Positions 18,401-27,050 of a stretch of DNA of 64,000 nucleotides are shown in pieces. The notes below the pieces were generated by a model, which saw only the letters and a list, made by a program, of their open reading frames with translations, was not told where the DNA came from and made no database searches. Source of the stretch: Marinobacter denitrificans. Its GTDB lineage: Bacteria > Pseudomonadota > Gammaproteobacteria > Pseudomonadales > Oleiphilaceae. Position 1 is the stretch's first letter. Each line of letters starts with the position of its first letter. The DNA lies in NCBI RefSeq assembly GCF_008795955.1, contig NZ_VMHN01000010.1, positions 62,001 to 126,000 of the forward strand, in the 5' to 3' direction. A program made the position numbers and the translations under genes.

Positions 18401-19127
18401 TCAGTTCCCGCAGCCTCTCCTCGCGCCGGGTTCTGGCGGCTTCCGCGGCCGCCACCGGATCACGCTCCGGCACAGGCAGGGCGGCCACGTGTGGCAACAG
18501 GTTTCGAACGGACTGGCGCAAGCTCTCCGGCGTTTTCCAGGTATCCAGCACCTCGCCCATCAGCTCCGGTGGCAAGGGGTACACGAAGGTGCGCCAGTAA
18601 TCCCGCACCACGTTGTCCAGCAAATCCGTCTGGCTGGTTTCCAGGGTCTGACGGAACAGGCTGCCGCTGTCGAAGGCGTGCTCACTGAGCATGCGGTTAC
18701 ACCAGCCATGGATGGTGGAGACGGCAGCTTCGTCCATCCACTCCGCTGCCAGTAGCAGCTTGCGGCGGCAGGCCGGCCAGTCCGCCTTTGGACAGGCGTT
18801 GCGAAGGTTGACCAGCGGGTCTTTTGCCATGGCGTTGGCATCAACGGTCTCCGGATCTACCGCGAAGAGCGCAGCGGCTTCAGTCAGGCGGGCACGGATA
18901 CGGTCCCGGAGTTCCTTGGTGGCAGCTTCGGTAAAGGTGACCACCAGCAGGTTCGGCGGCATGATGCCCTCCCCCAGAGGCTCGTCAGCCGTGCGATGCC
19001 CGAGTACCAGCCGCACATAGAGCAGCGCCAGGGTAAAGGTTTTGCCGGTACCGGCGCTGGCTTCTATCAGCTGGCTGCCACGCAGGGGCAGAGTCAAAGG
19101 GTTGAGTGTGCGAACGCTCCCGGTCAT
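15426..19127 (-). CDS. recB: Exodeoxyribonuclease V beta subunit
   Basis: A 1233-residue UvrD-family helicase-nuclease. Walker A is EASAGTGKT (22-30); other helicase motifs include MIDEFQDTDPVQYRIF, IGDPKQAIYGFRGADIYTYL and VHKSKGLEYPLVFLP. The C-terminal nuclease domain has Asp1122 (GFIDLVF) and Asp1135-Tyr-Lys1137 (LDYKSNYLG); the 13-residue spacing equals that between Asp1067 and Asp1080 of E. coli RecB, so the nuclease should be active. Start and stop both overlap the neighbouring rec genes by 4 bases, giving full translational coupling. It provides the 3'-5' motor, DNA cutting and RecA loading. Confidence 0.96.
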   Translation of the reverse strand: MTGSVRTLNPLTLPLRGSQLIEASAGTGKTFTLALLYVRLVLGHRTADEPLGEGIMPPNLLVVTFTEAATKELRDRIRARLTEAAALFAVDPETVDANAMAKDPLVNLRNACPKADWPACRRKLLLAAEWMDEAAVSTIHGWCNRMLSEHAFDSGSLFRQTLETSQTDLLDNVVRDYWRTFVYPLPPELMGEVLDTWKTPESLRQSVRNLLPHVAALPVPERDPVAAAEAARTRREERLRELKAPWPAWCDELDELLAETAKRKPKPLHGGTKNSIQKAVDCLREWATTDAAEPHDFLSRSRPKGFDTLEADAFAEKWTGDDDPPHHPAMDAIAGLKPALKAMPVAKPDILNHAACWIARRLDSEKQRLASMGFDDLLTRLDEALGSAQGERLAETIRRQFPVAMIDEFQDTDPVQYRIFDRVYRVASNDQDSSLLMIGDPKQAIYGFRGADIYTYLDARRAVSSRTYTLGTNFRSAVAMVGGVNRVFKQADQSLPEGAFMFRSGGDNPLPFTPVNARGTDQQWCVRGEPQAPLTFWTLADDRHIAKEAGREAMADVCSAEIARLLNLGQAGEAGFAAEGQPIDPLRPEHIAILVNKRDEADAVRQALSARGIRSVYLSDRNSVLQSAQALELLQWLQACAEPGQLSLIRAALATPTMGLAYQDLDRLLSDENALDREINRFQGYRELWQQQGVLPMLRRLLMDYEVPAKLLAGPDGERGLTDILHIAELLQQDSQQLDGEHALIHHYTEMLRESDDEDEHRTMRLESDAGLVKVVTVHKSKGLEYPLVFLPFATEFREEKPNQAFIKFHDAEGKLRISLEPDDDTLARADRERLGEDIRKFYVALTRSRHATWVGAAGIKGWRRSGLGHLVGQTASDEDTDLMPFLQAMASGEPAIEVASVPEPGDDVYAGEAEPALGSALEPTREARENWWIASYSAITYGARSGFGDDFAPASEDAEQENLREEDEAAGTEAASEASAQGPLPFNQHSFPRGAGPGTFLHDILEWCAERGFRKVAEDPAELHELLERRCKLRNWSDWADTLKAWMHTLITRDIPLPDGRGVCSLAGLDTYRPELEFWFESHQVNTRTMDKLVRQHTLNGENRPEALETTFNGMLKGFIDLVFEHDGRYYVLDYKSNYLGEDDQAYVTDAMKAKILDHRYDLQYVIYLLALHRLLKSRLPDYDYDTHVGGAVYLFLRGCDAPGAGAFTERPGRALIEELDQLFSGQRETAA

Positions 19128-22100
19128 CCGGTTTTCTCCCTTTTAGCGCCGCCGGTTCTCGCCCGGCCTGCCTGCTCTGCATGCCAGAGAGGTTCGTACA
19201 AGGCGGCCACCAGTTGCGGGAATCGCCCAGCGGCAGGCAACTGCCCGAACTCGGGGTAAGCCCTGTGCAGATAACCGCTGTCCCGGGCCAGGGCTTTGTT
19301 ATAGGCTTCCTCGGCTTTCTGGAGTGCCTTGTCTTCGTTGCCATCTCCCCTCGCGGGGTAGAGCCCCCGCAGGTAGGCGAACGCTGCCCCGGCCTCAACC
19401 GGCAGCGGCCGTGTCTGGCCCTGCATCCAGTATTCCAGAACGCTCGCCAGATAATCACCGGCGGTGGCTTCCTCCAGGGGCAACAGGTTAACGACCCGCT
19501 GCTCTTCCTTCGCGATAATGAGGGTGTGGAAAGCCTCAAAGCGCAGGTTACCCGCCAGGTGCGTAATCCAGTGATCCAGTAACGCCGGGAATCGCAGTTG
19601 ACGATAGTTTCCTGCGCCTTCCAGCAGGTTACTGCTGGCGATCACCACCCGGCAGAGCTCGCCATCCGGTCGGGTCCGCAGATCGCCAAGGCGGTCACTG
19701 ATGGCCAGGGTATCTTCGCCGCGCTGGTGGTGGTATTCGAACCCGATCACCTCTTCAATGGCTTCTGGCCAAAGGGCCAGCGCCTCCTGATAACGTTTGT
19801 GCAAATCCGGCATACGGCTTTCCAGTTGCCGGGTCAGGGCGTACTCCGTCAGCCCCATGCCCAGTTCCCCCCGGCGAACCATGCTGGCCAGGGACGACTC
19901 GATACGTTGCTGCAATTCGTCCTCATTATCGGCTTTCATCACCGCCTGACGGATCAGCTCGTCTTCCAGTCGCCAATGCTGAAGCCCATCCATTGCGAAG
20001 GCTTCATTGTCGGTGTCCAGGCCCTCAACATCGGTAAATCGTACCTGCAGCCGGCGCTGGTAGAAGACTTCCACCGGCCTTTTAAGGAAGGCACCAAGTT
20101 CGGCCAGGGTCAGCGGGTCTGCCGGGGACAGGTAAGGCAGTTCGGTTTGCTCTGACTGGTCAGCCCGGGACTGGTGGGCACTGAGCCATTCGCTGTCGTA
20201 GGTGAACAGCCGACGGGCCGAAAGTACTTCGCTCACATCCGCCGAATGTTCCGCACCCGTGCCTCGGTTTTCCACCGGAAAGTACTCGCGACTGAATGGC
20301 TGCAGCGGGTGTTCAATAGTGAGGGCTGCGGAAGCCGGCTTGTCTGAAGTCTGCACCTGCCAAACCGCATCCAGGTGATCCCGCAGCTGGCTCACCAGAA
20401 CCGATGGCGGCCGTTCCGAGTCGTCACGGATGCTGCGCCCCACCCAACTGATGTAAAGCTGCTCTCTGGCGGAAAGCAGAGCCTCCAGAAACAGATAGCG
20501 GTCGTCTTCCCGGCGGGAGCGGTCCCCGGGGCGGTAATCCAGCGCCATCAGATCAAAATCCACCGGTGGACGGGAGCGTGGGTAGTCGCCGTCATTCATC
20601 CCCAGCAGGCAGACGCGCCGGAAGGGAATGGCCCGCATCGGCATCAGGGTGGCGAAATTGACCTTGCCCGCCAGGAAACGCTGGTTGAGGCCGCCTTCTT
20701 CCAGACCTTCCAGCAGGATTTCCCGAACAATATTGAGGGGCAGCTCCACCTGCTCCATACCGGCACTGTCGCAGTCCTGAAGCCACTGTTCCGCCTGCCG
20801 GCGCAGGCGGTTGACCAGCAGCAGCTCATCGTCGGACAGATCATCGAAGAAGCGTTCCAGTATTGACTGCAACCGATCCAGCCAGCCTGAGGGGGTCGCG
20901 GTAGCTCTCAATTCGTGCCAGAGCTCTTCCAGGCGGTCGATAAACCGGCACAGACTGCCTGCCACGGCGGCCTGCAGGCCGCCAATCTCCTCGTAGGGCT
21001 CAATGCCCTGCCAGGGGTCGTCGCGACCGGTGCCGTATCCCAGCAACATCCGTCGCAGGCCCGCCTGCCAGGTGTTGCGCTCAAGCCCCTTGGGCAGGTC
21101 AAGGCTACTGCGATGGTCACTGTGTAGCCCCCAGCGAATATTGGCGCCCTCCACCCACTGACGCACCAGTGGCAGGTCGCCTTCGGCAATGCCGAACCGG
21201 CTCCTGACCGCCGGCACTTCCAGCAAGCTGATGATCTCGCTGACACCAAAGCGGCTTTCAGGTAGCGCCATCAGGGTATCGAGCGCAATCAGCACCGGCT
21301 GACGGTGACGCTGGCCCTGGTCGGAAATGGTAAACGGAATGTAGCGGCGGGAGGACGATGGATAGCGACCAAACACGGCCTGGATATGGGGTGCGTAGGT
21401 ATCCACATCCGGCACCATGACAATCACATCCCTCGGCCGCAGTTCCGGGTTGCTGTTGAACGCGGCCAGTAACTGGTCGTGGAGAATTTCCACTTCCCGC
21501 TGGGGGCTGTGGGCATTGTGGAACACCACGGAATCATCCCGGAACGGGTCAAGGGTGCGCCCCTGCCCCAGCATCTCCTGTTGGGACGTGAGTGTGCGAA
21601 TGTCGTTCTGGATCTGGTGCAGGAGCAACGGCTGTTCGGCGCTGCCGTGGGGCGTGAAGATGTCGATCCGACCATCAGGGGTGGCTATGCGGCTTTTATA
21701 TTCCTCCGGATTATCAAATTCATCCAGCAGGCGAATATAGTCCCGGCCCTGTTTGCCCCACGCCGCCAGAAGGGGGTTGGCATGCTGGTGCAGGTCGTCA
21801 GGATTGGTCAGCTGTGCCAGTTTTGGATGGGCCAGACCCCGCTTGCGATCAGCGTTGAGCAGATCACGGTCGCTGATAATGTCGGCCCAATAGAATTCGC
21901 TGGGGTTGTGGACGCAGAGCACCACCTGGCTCACCCGACTGAGAATCGACAGCGCTTCCAACGCTTGCTTCGGTAGCGACGAAACGCCGAAAACCACAAT
22001 ACGTCTGGGCAGGTCAGAAGGCCTCTCAGTGGGCGTAAGTGTCTGGCCCGCCTCCATGAACCGGGTGTGTATTCGTGAGCGGCTGGTGCCGGCAAGCTCG

Positions 22101-22723
22101 CCGACATCTTCAACCAGTTTTCGCCACAGCACGGGCTGCCAGCGAAGCTCTTCGCCCAGCTCGCGGTATTCGCCCCTCGCCATCTGCAGGCGGTCATGCC
22201 CGGCTTCCCAGTCCGCCAGCCAGTCAGCGCGGAATACCTGATACTGGTCGAACAGGTCAGCAATCTTTCCTGCCAGTTGGTAACGACGGGTTTCGGTGTC
22301 TGCCCCGGCCATGAATCGTTGCAAAGGCGCGAACACATCGTTCCCGGCAATCAACCCCGGCAGCAAACGGAACAGGCGCCAGACCAGACGGGATTTGTCG
22401 AAGGGGGACTGTTCAGGCACCCCTGCGGAAGTCAGCACTGCCCGATAGGCCTGCCAGATAAAGCGCGCGGGAAACAGGAAGTCCATCCCTGCAGCAATGC
22501 CCATGCCGCCATTTTCGCCGCCTACGCCGGCAGCGAGCGGATCCTCAGCCAGGGCAAGCTTGAGCCATTGGGCAATACCATTGCTCTGCACCAGGAAGGT
22601 TTCGCTTTCCAGGGGCGGCAGGGGGCTTTGCCGGCAGATCCAGACCACCGCCCGGCGCAGGTCCTCGAGGTGGTTCGCGTGGATGGCATGAAAGCCGGGC
22701 TCGATGGTTGGCGTTGCTGGCAT
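19124..22723 (-). CDS. recC: Exodeoxyribonuclease V gamma subunit
   Basis: A 1199-residue RecC, the Chi-scanning subunit with dead helicase and nuclease folds. Typical stretches: FLVQSNGIAQWLKLALAED near the N-terminus, VFGVSSLPKQALEAL, RDVIVMVPDVDTYAPHIQAV, and MRAIPFRRVCLLGMNDGDYP. It starts the recC-recB-recD operon. The order and the 4-base overlaps are those of Pseudomonas and relatives; E. coli has ptrA between recC and recB. No strong ribosome site is visible before ATG 22723. The 204 bases up to the divergent HiPIP gene must hold its promoter. Confidence 0.95.
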   Translation of the reverse strand: MPATPTIEPGFHAIHANHLEDLRRAVVWICRQSPLPPLESETFLVQSNGIAQWLKLALAEDPLAAGVGGENGGMGIAAGMDFLFPARFIWQAYRAVLTSAGVPEQSPFDKSRLVWRLFRLLPGLIAGNDVFAPLQRFMAGADTETRRYQLAGKIADLFDQYQVFRADWLADWEAGHDRLQMARGEYRELGEELRWQPVLWRKLVEDVGELAGTSRSRIHTRFMEAGQTLTPTERPSDLPRRIVVFGVSSLPKQALEALSILSRVSQVVLCVHNPSEFYWADIISDRDLLNADRKRGLAHPKLAQLTNPDDLHQHANPLLAAWGKQGRDYIRLLDEFDNPEEYKSRIATPDGRIDIFTPHGSAEQPLLLHQIQNDIRTLTSQQEMLGQGRTLDPFRDDSVVFHNAHSPQREVEILHDQLLAAFNSNPELRPRDVIVMVPDVDTYAPHIQAVFGRYPSSSRRYIPFTISDQGQRHRQPVLIALDTLMALPESRFGVSEIISLLEVPAVRSRFGIAEGDLPLVRQWVEGANIRWGLHSDHRSSLDLPKGLERNTWQAGLRRMLLGYGTGRDDPWQGIEPYEEIGGLQAAVAGSLCRFIDRLEELWHELRATATPSGWLDRLQSILERFFDDLSDDELLLVNRLRRQAEQWLQDCDSAGMEQVELPLNIVREILLEGLEEGGLNQRFLAGKVNFATLMPMRAIPFRRVCLLGMNDGDYPRSRPPVDFDLMALDYRPGDRSRREDDRYLFLEALLSAREQLYISWVGRSIRDDSERPPSVLVSQLRDHLDAVWQVQTSDKPASAALTIEHPLQPFSREYFPVENRGTGAEHSADVSEVLSARRLFTYDSEWLSAHQSRADQSEQTELPYLSPADPLTLAELGAFLKRPVEVFYQRRLQVRFTDVEGLDTDNEAFAMDGLQHWRLEDELIRQAVMKADNEDELQQRIESSLASMVRRGELGMGLTEYALTRQLESRMPDLHKRYQEALALWPEAIEEVIGFEYHHQRGEDTLAISDRLGDLRTRPDGELCRVVIASSNLLEGAGNYRQLRFPALLDHWITHLAGNLRFEAFHTLIIAKEEQRVVNLLPLEEATAGDYLASVLEYWMQGQTRPLPVEAGAAFAYLRGLYPARGDGNEDKALQKAEEAYNKALARDSGYLHRAYPEFGQLPAAGRFPQLVAALYEPLWHAEQAGRARTGGAKREKTG

Positions 22724-22927
22724 AACTGCTCTGTGTGGTCATCCGGGGTAAGAATGGAAAGCCTACCACAACTCTGAACGGATTCCGGCCAGGCCACCCG
22801 GGATTGACTCACGTCAGCTGAAAGTCATCCGATCTTGCCCGCATCCCGAACAAATTAGTAAGGTCGCTGAAAAAACGATCAAACAGACCAGACTGAACAC
22901 TGCAATGAGATGAGAGAGGAGGTTACC

Positions 22928-23251
22928 ATGAGTAAAGTCAATGAAAGCCGTCGCGTGTTCCTGCGTACCGCTGCCCTGGGCGTTGCTGCTATTCCTCTGG
23001 CCCGGTTCGCCACCCATTCGCCTCGAGCCCGTGCAGAGACGCCCAAGGCCGAAGACGGTCACGCACTGGACTATGTCAACAATGCTGCTGATTCCGATCA
23101 TGAGAAGCACCAGGAGGGCCAGCAATGCGATGGTTGCGCATTCTGGGCCGGAGAAGAGTCGGACGGTTGGGGCAAGTGCCGCCACCCCGAATTCAGCGAT
23201 GTGCTGGTGAATGCCAACGGCTGGTGTAACACCTGGGTGCCCAAAGGCTGA
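22928..23251 (+). CDS. hip: High-potential iron-sulfur protein, Tat-exported
   Basis: A 107-residue HiPIP. The N-terminus has a twin-arginine signal (SRRVFLRTAALG, then a hydrophobic stretch ending near residue 36). Four Cys at 67, 70, 84 and 100 ligate one [4Fe-4S] cluster, with the usual spacing and flanking aromatic residues (CAFWAGEE, GWCNTW). ATG 22928 follows AGGAGG. The mature protein would carry single electrons in the periplasm; the partners (bc1 complex, oxidases, dehydrogenases) are not encoded here. It stands alone, divergent from recC and followed by a hairpin. Confidence 0.93.
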   Translation: MSKVNESRRVFLRTAALGVAAIPLARFATHSPRARAETPKAEDGHALDYVNNAADSDHEKHQEGQQCDGCAFWAGEESDGWGKCRHPEFSDVLVNANGWCNTWVPKG

Positions 23252-23268
23252 CATCCCAATCCGGACCG

Positions 23269-23300
23269 GGGCCCCGGGCAGCCATGATCCCCCGGGGTCC
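23269..23300 (+). terminator. GC-rich hairpin downstream of hip
   Basis: A 10-bp stem GGGCCCCGGG / CCCGGGGTCC (one G-T pair) around a 12-base loop, 17 bases after the hip stop. No T tract follows, so it may slow decay rather than terminate. The ~190 bases after it up to teaA are AT-rich and probably hold the teaA promoter, but I see no confident -35/-10 pair. Confidence 0.45.
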
Positions 23301-23494
23301 GCCACTGAGTACCGCACCATTTCAGGGCGAATTTCAGCCATTAGTCCTTTTATTCCGAATATTTACCGTATTCCGGCCAAATCTGGCAATTCATGAAAAT
23401 CTATTCACTCAATTTCTTGCGAAAACAGCATTGTTTTGCCAGTCTTTATTAATGTAACAATAATTTGCAGAAAAAAATAAACGGAGACGACACG

Positions 23495-24523
23495 ATGAGT
23501 AGCTTGAGCAAGTTCAAGAAACTGGCAGGTTTTTCTGCGTTTGCCTTTGCCGCAATGACAGCGGCAAACTCGGTAAACGCCGCCAACTGGCGCTATGCAC
23601 ACGAAGAGTACGAAGGTGACGTTCAGGACGTATTCGCTTACGACTTCAAGGAATACATCGAAGAGAACTCTGACCACACAGTTCAGGTGTACCGGTTTGG
23701 CGAGCTTGGCGAATCTGACGACATCATGGAGCAGACCCAGGCTGGCATCCTTAACTTTGTTAACCAGTCGCCCGGTTTCACCGGCTCCCTGATTCCCGAA
23801 GCGCAGATTTTCTTCATTCCCTACCTGCTGCCGACCGACTTCGAAACCGTAATCGACTTTTTCAACAACAGTGAAGCCATCAACGAGGACTTCCCTGAGC
23901 TTTATGCCGAAAAAGGTCTTGAGTTGTTGAAGATGTACCCCGAGGGCGAAATGGTTGTGACCCTGGACGAGCCGGCCACCAGCCCTGAAGATTTCAACAA
24001 CAAGAAAATCCGGGTTATGACCAACCCGCTGCTGTCGGAAACTTACGATGCCTTCGGTGCCACTCCGACTCCGCTGCCATGGGGTGAGGTGTACGGCGCC
24101 CTGCAGACCAACATGATCCAGGGCCAGGAAAACCCGATCTTCTGGATTGAGTCCGGCGGACTGTACGAGGTGTCCCCCAACCTGATCTTTACCGGCCACG
24201 GCTGGTTCACCACCGCCATGATGGCGAACAAGGACTTCTTCGACGGCTTGTCCGATGACGACAAGGAACTGATCCGTAAGGCAGCCGACCACGCTTACGA
24301 AGAAATCCTCGTTCATATCGACGGCCTGGCGGATGAAGCCCTTGGCAAGATTCAGGAAGCCAGCGACGAAGTAACGGTGACCCGTCTTGACGAAGAGCAG
24401 ATCCAGGCCTTCCGTGATCGCGCTCCTCAGGTTGAGAAAGAGTTCATCAACATGACAGGCGACCGTGGCAAAGAACTGCTGAACCAGTTCAAGGAAGATC
24501 TCAAAGAAGTTCAGGAAGACTGA
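23495..24523 (+). CDS. teaA: Ectoine/hydroxyectoine-binding TRAP periplasmic protein
   Basis: A 342-residue DctP-type binding protein with a signal peptide ending near residue 29. The mature N-terminus NWRYAHEEYEGDVQDVFA and the stretches VYRFGELGESDDIMEQTQ and PLPWGEVYGALQTNMIQGQ closely resemble, from memory, TeaA of Halomonas elongata, whose ligands are ectoine and hydroxyectoine. The conserved ligand-contact Arg and Trp regions (KKIRVMTNPLL, ENPIFWIESGG) are intact. ATG 23495 follows GGAG. It heads teaABCD, with a strong hairpin between teaA and teaB that should raise teaA output relative to the membrane subunits. Function: high-affinity osmolyte uptake. Confidence 0.93.
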   Translation: MSSLSKFKKLAGFSAFAFAAMTAANSVNAANWRYAHEEYEGDVQDVFAYDFKEYIEENSDHTVQVYRFGELGESDDIMEQTQAGILNFVNQSPGFTGSLIPEAQIFFIPYLLPTDFETVIDFFNNSEAINEDFPELYAEKGLELLKMYPEGEMVVTLDEPATSPEDFNNKKIRVMTNPLLSETYDAFGATPTPLPWGEVYGALQTNMIQGQENPIFWIESGGLYEVSPNLIFTGHGWFTTAMMANKDFFDGLSDDDKELIRKAADHAYEEILVHIDGLADEALGKIQEASDEVTVTRLDEEQIQAFRDRAPQVEKEFINMTGDRGKELLNQFKEDLKEVQED

Positions 24524-24536
24524 GCCTGAAGGAACC

Positions 24537-24564
24537 ATTCCCGCCGGCCCTGCCCGGCGGGAAT
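24537..24564 (+). terminator. Intra-operon hairpin between teaA and teaB
   Basis: A perfect 11-bp stem ATTCCCGCCGG / CCGGCGGGAAT with a 6-base loop, followed by CTGTTTT, starts 13 bases after the teaA stop. It has the form of an intrinsic terminator. With teaB only 67 bases on and no new promoter evident, it probably works as an attenuator or 3' stabiliser that keeps the binding protein in excess. Confidence 0.7.
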
Positions 24565-24630
24565 CTGTTTTAACCCCGCCCCGCCGGGGCCTCCTACCGG
24601 TCGGGAGCAATCTGTTCTGGAGCAGAACCC

Positions 24631-25224
24631 ATGTCCGAGAACTCCCCGGATCTAGAAGACGATACCGGCACCTATGAGTCCGGCCTGCCCGGGTTTCTGG
24701 GGACCATTGACGAAGTTATTGCCAAGGCCGAAGCGATAATCCTTGCGGTTGGCGTGATCCTTATGGCGATCAATACGTGCGTCAACGTTATTGCCCGCTT
24801 TGTCTTCGGTGAAGGCCTGTTTTTCTCCGGTGAGATCAACCGGATTCTTATTATTCTGATTACCTTTGCAGGTATTGGCTACGCGGCCCGCCATGGCCGC
24901 CATATCCGGATGTCTGCCGTATACGATGCGATCCCCCCGAAGGGACGTAAAGTACTGATGATTTTCATTGCCCTGTTTACATCCGCGGTGATGTTCTTTC
25001 TCTGCTACCACGCTTATGGGTTCGTCGAAACCATGTACAGCCGTGGGCGCATTCTGCCGGCACTGGGGTTTGAGATCTGGTGGATTTACGTGTGGGCGCC
25101 AGTGGGCTTTGCGATCACCGGCATCCAGTATCTCCTTACGGCCATTAAAAACTTCACCAGTAAGGATATATACCTCTCCACCGGTGTGATCGACGGCTAC
25201 GCGGATAGTGAATCGGAAGTCTGA
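24631..25224 (+). CDS. teaB: TRAP transporter small membrane subunit
   Basis: A 197-residue DctQ-family protein with four predicted membrane segments (roughly residues 36-58, 70-90, 108-130 and 147-168) and an acidic cytoplasmic N-terminus. AARHGRHIRMS is the conserved DctQ loop. It pairs with the large subunit to form the sodium-driven channel that accepts ectoine from TeaA. GGAG precedes the ATG. By position it is TeaB of the TeaABCD system. Confidence 0.9.
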   Translation: MSENSPDLEDDTGTYESGLPGFLGTIDEVIAKAEAIILAVGVILMAINTCVNVIARFVFGEGLFFSGEINRILIILITFAGIGYAARHGRHIRMSAVYDAIPPKGRKVLMIFIALFTSAVMFFLCYHAYGFVETMYSRGRILPALGFEIWWIYVWAPVGFAITGIQYLLTAIKNFTSKDIYLSTGVIDGYADSESEV

Positions 25225-25258
25225 CCCCTGTAGCTGATATAACAAAGGAAAGAAACTC

Positions 25259-26542
25259 ATGGCGACTATAATGATGGTGATCATGATCGGGCTGCTTCTG
25301 CTGGGCTTCCCGATGATGGTTCCGCTGATTGCCGGTGCGGTGGTCGGCTTTGTAATGATGTTTGATGGCTTCGGCCAGATGGGTACGTTCATCCAGCAAA
25401 TGATGGGGGGCATCCGCCCTGCCTCACTCATTGCTGTGCCCATGTTTATTCTGGCGGCGGATATCATGACCCGTGGCCAGTCGGCGGACCGCCTGATTCA
25501 TATGGTGATGGCATTCATCGGGCACATTAAGGGCGGGCTCGCCATCAGTACTGCAACGTCGTGCACTCTATTCGGTGCGGTTTCCGGTTCCACCCAGGCC
25601 ACAGTAGTGGCGGTTGGCTCTCCGTTGCGGCCAAAACTGCTCAAAGCCGGGTATTCAGATTCCTTTTCCCTGGCGCTGATTATCAACTCCAGTGATATCG
25701 CGTTTCTGATTCCTCCCAGTATCGGCTTCATTATCTATGGGGTTATCTCGGGGACCTCCATTGCCGAGCTGTTCATCGCAGGCATTGGGCCCGGCATCAT
25801 GATTCTCGTCATGTTTTCCATTTATTGCCTGATCTACGCCTACGTTAACAAGGTTCCCACCGAGGAAAAGGCCGGCTGGAGAGAGCGCGGAGTCGCTGTC
25901 CGTGAAGCGCTGTGGCCACTGTTCTTCCCGGTTATTATTGTGGGCGGTATCTATGGCGGCATTTTCAGCCCGACTGAAGCTGCGGCCGTATGCGTGCTTT
26001 ACGCTTTCCTGCTGGAGTTCGCTGTCTTCCGCTCGCTGAAGTTGCCGGACATCTATCGTATCGCCAAATCCACCGGCTTGATTACCGCCGTGGTTTTCAT
26101 ACTGGTCGCTGTGGGCAACGGCTTCTCGTGGATCATCTCCTTCGCCCAGATCCCGCAAACCATACTGGAGGCCGTGGGCGTTAATGATGCCGGGCCGGTC
26201 GGCGTGCTGATCGCAATCTGTATTGCCTTCTTCGTCGCCTGCATGTTTGTCGACCCGATCGTGGTAATCCTGGTACTGACGCCGATCTTTGCGCCAGCGA
26301 TTGAAGCCACAGGCCTGGACCCGGTTCTGGTCGGGGTTCTGATTACGCTTCAGGTGGCCATAGGTTCGGCAACGCCGCCCTTCGGGTGTGACATATTCAC
26401 CGCCATCGCCATATTCAAGCGCCCCTACTGGGAAGTGATTCGCGGCACGCCACCGTTTGTCTTTATGCTGGTGGCAGCAGCGGGGCTGATCATTGCCTTC
26501 CCGCAAATCGCACTGTTCCTGCGTGACCTGGCATTCCGCTGA
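25259..26542 (+). CDS. teaC: TRAP transporter large membrane subunit
   Basis: A 427-residue DctM-family permease, hydrophobic throughout with about 12 membrane segments. Family hallmarks include PMFILAADIMTRG near residue 60, SGSTQATVVAVGSPLRP, an INSSDIAFLIPPSIGFIIYG re-entrant segment and GSATPPFGCDIFTA near the C-terminus. It starts 34 bases after teaB behind an AAAGGAAAG site. It forms the transport pathway with TeaB. Substrate assignment rests on TeaA. Confidence 0.92.
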   Translation: MATIMMVIMIGLLLLGFPMMVPLIAGAVVGFVMMFDGFGQMGTFIQQMMGGIRPASLIAVPMFILAADIMTRGQSADRLIHMVMAFIGHIKGGLAISTATSCTLFGAVSGSTQATVVAVGSPLRPKLLKAGYSDSFSLALIINSSDIAFLIPPSIGFIIYGVISGTSIAELFIAGIGPGIMILVMFSIYCLIYAYVNKVPTEEKAGWRERGVAVREALWPLFFPVIIVGGIYGGIFSPTEAAAVCVLYAFLLEFAVFRSLKLPDIYRIAKSTGLITAVVFILVAVGNGFSWIISFAQIPQTILEAVGVNDAGPVGVLIAICIAFFVACMFVDPIVVILVLTPIFAPAIEATGLDPVLVGVLITLQVAIGSATPPFGCDIFTAIAIFKRPYWEVIRGTPPFVFMLVAAAGLIIAFPQIALFLRDLAFR

Positions 26543-26574
26543 GGACTGTATAGACCAATTTCAGGGAGAAGAGC

Positions 26575-27015
26575 ATGTTCAAAAGAATCCTGGTGGCGGT
26601 TGATGGTTCCAAGTCATCCTTTAACGCGATGGACAAAGCCATTGCGTTACAGAAGCTCACGGAAGCCGAGATCTATCTGATCTGTGTCTACAAACACCAC
26701 AGCCTGTTTGAGGCATCGCTATCGATCGGGCGTCCCGCGGGCATGGAGATTCCAGACAAGGTGTTGTCTGATTACGCCAAAGAGATCGTCAACCACGCCA
26801 AGGCGATGGCGACGGAAAAGGGCGCAGTAAAAGTTCGGGGCTTCGTCAAGGCCGGGCGCCCCTCCAGTGTTATCGTCAAGTTCGCCCAGGAGAAGGAGGT
26901 GGACCTGATTGTGGTAGGCACCCGGGGCACTCACAGTGACAAAGACGGCATGCTGCTTGGCAGCGTGTCCCACCGCGTCGCTTCCAAGGCGAAGTGTCCG
27001 GTGCTGGTCGTTTAA
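26575..27015 (+). CDS. teaD: Universal stress protein regulating TRAP uptake
   Basis: A 146-residue UspA-fold protein. The ATP-binding signature is present: VAVDGSK at the N-terminus and VVGTRGTHSDKDGMLLGSVS in the second half, ending in KCPVLVV. In Halomonas elongata TeaD sits in the same place, binds ATP and restrains TeaABC activity. Gene order and spacing (32 bases after teaC) support the same role here. The cytoplasmic protein would adjust ectoine import to energy or osmotic state (inference). Confidence 0.88.
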   Translation: MFKRILVAVDGSKSSFNAMDKAIALQKLTEAEIYLICVYKHHSLFEASLSIGRPAGMEIPDKVLSDYAKEIVNHAKAMATEKGAVKVRGFVKAGRPSSVIVKFAQEKEVDLIVVGTRGTHSDKDGMLLGSVSHRVASKAKCPVLVV

Positions 27016-27050
27016 GAGTTCAGGGAAGGCAACCGTTTTAAGGACGAACA

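Noticed and set aside
23405..24610. Minus-strand reading frame of 401 codons opposite teaA
   Set aside because: No recognisable domains. teaA on the plus strand matches a known family over its full length, so this is a mirror frame.
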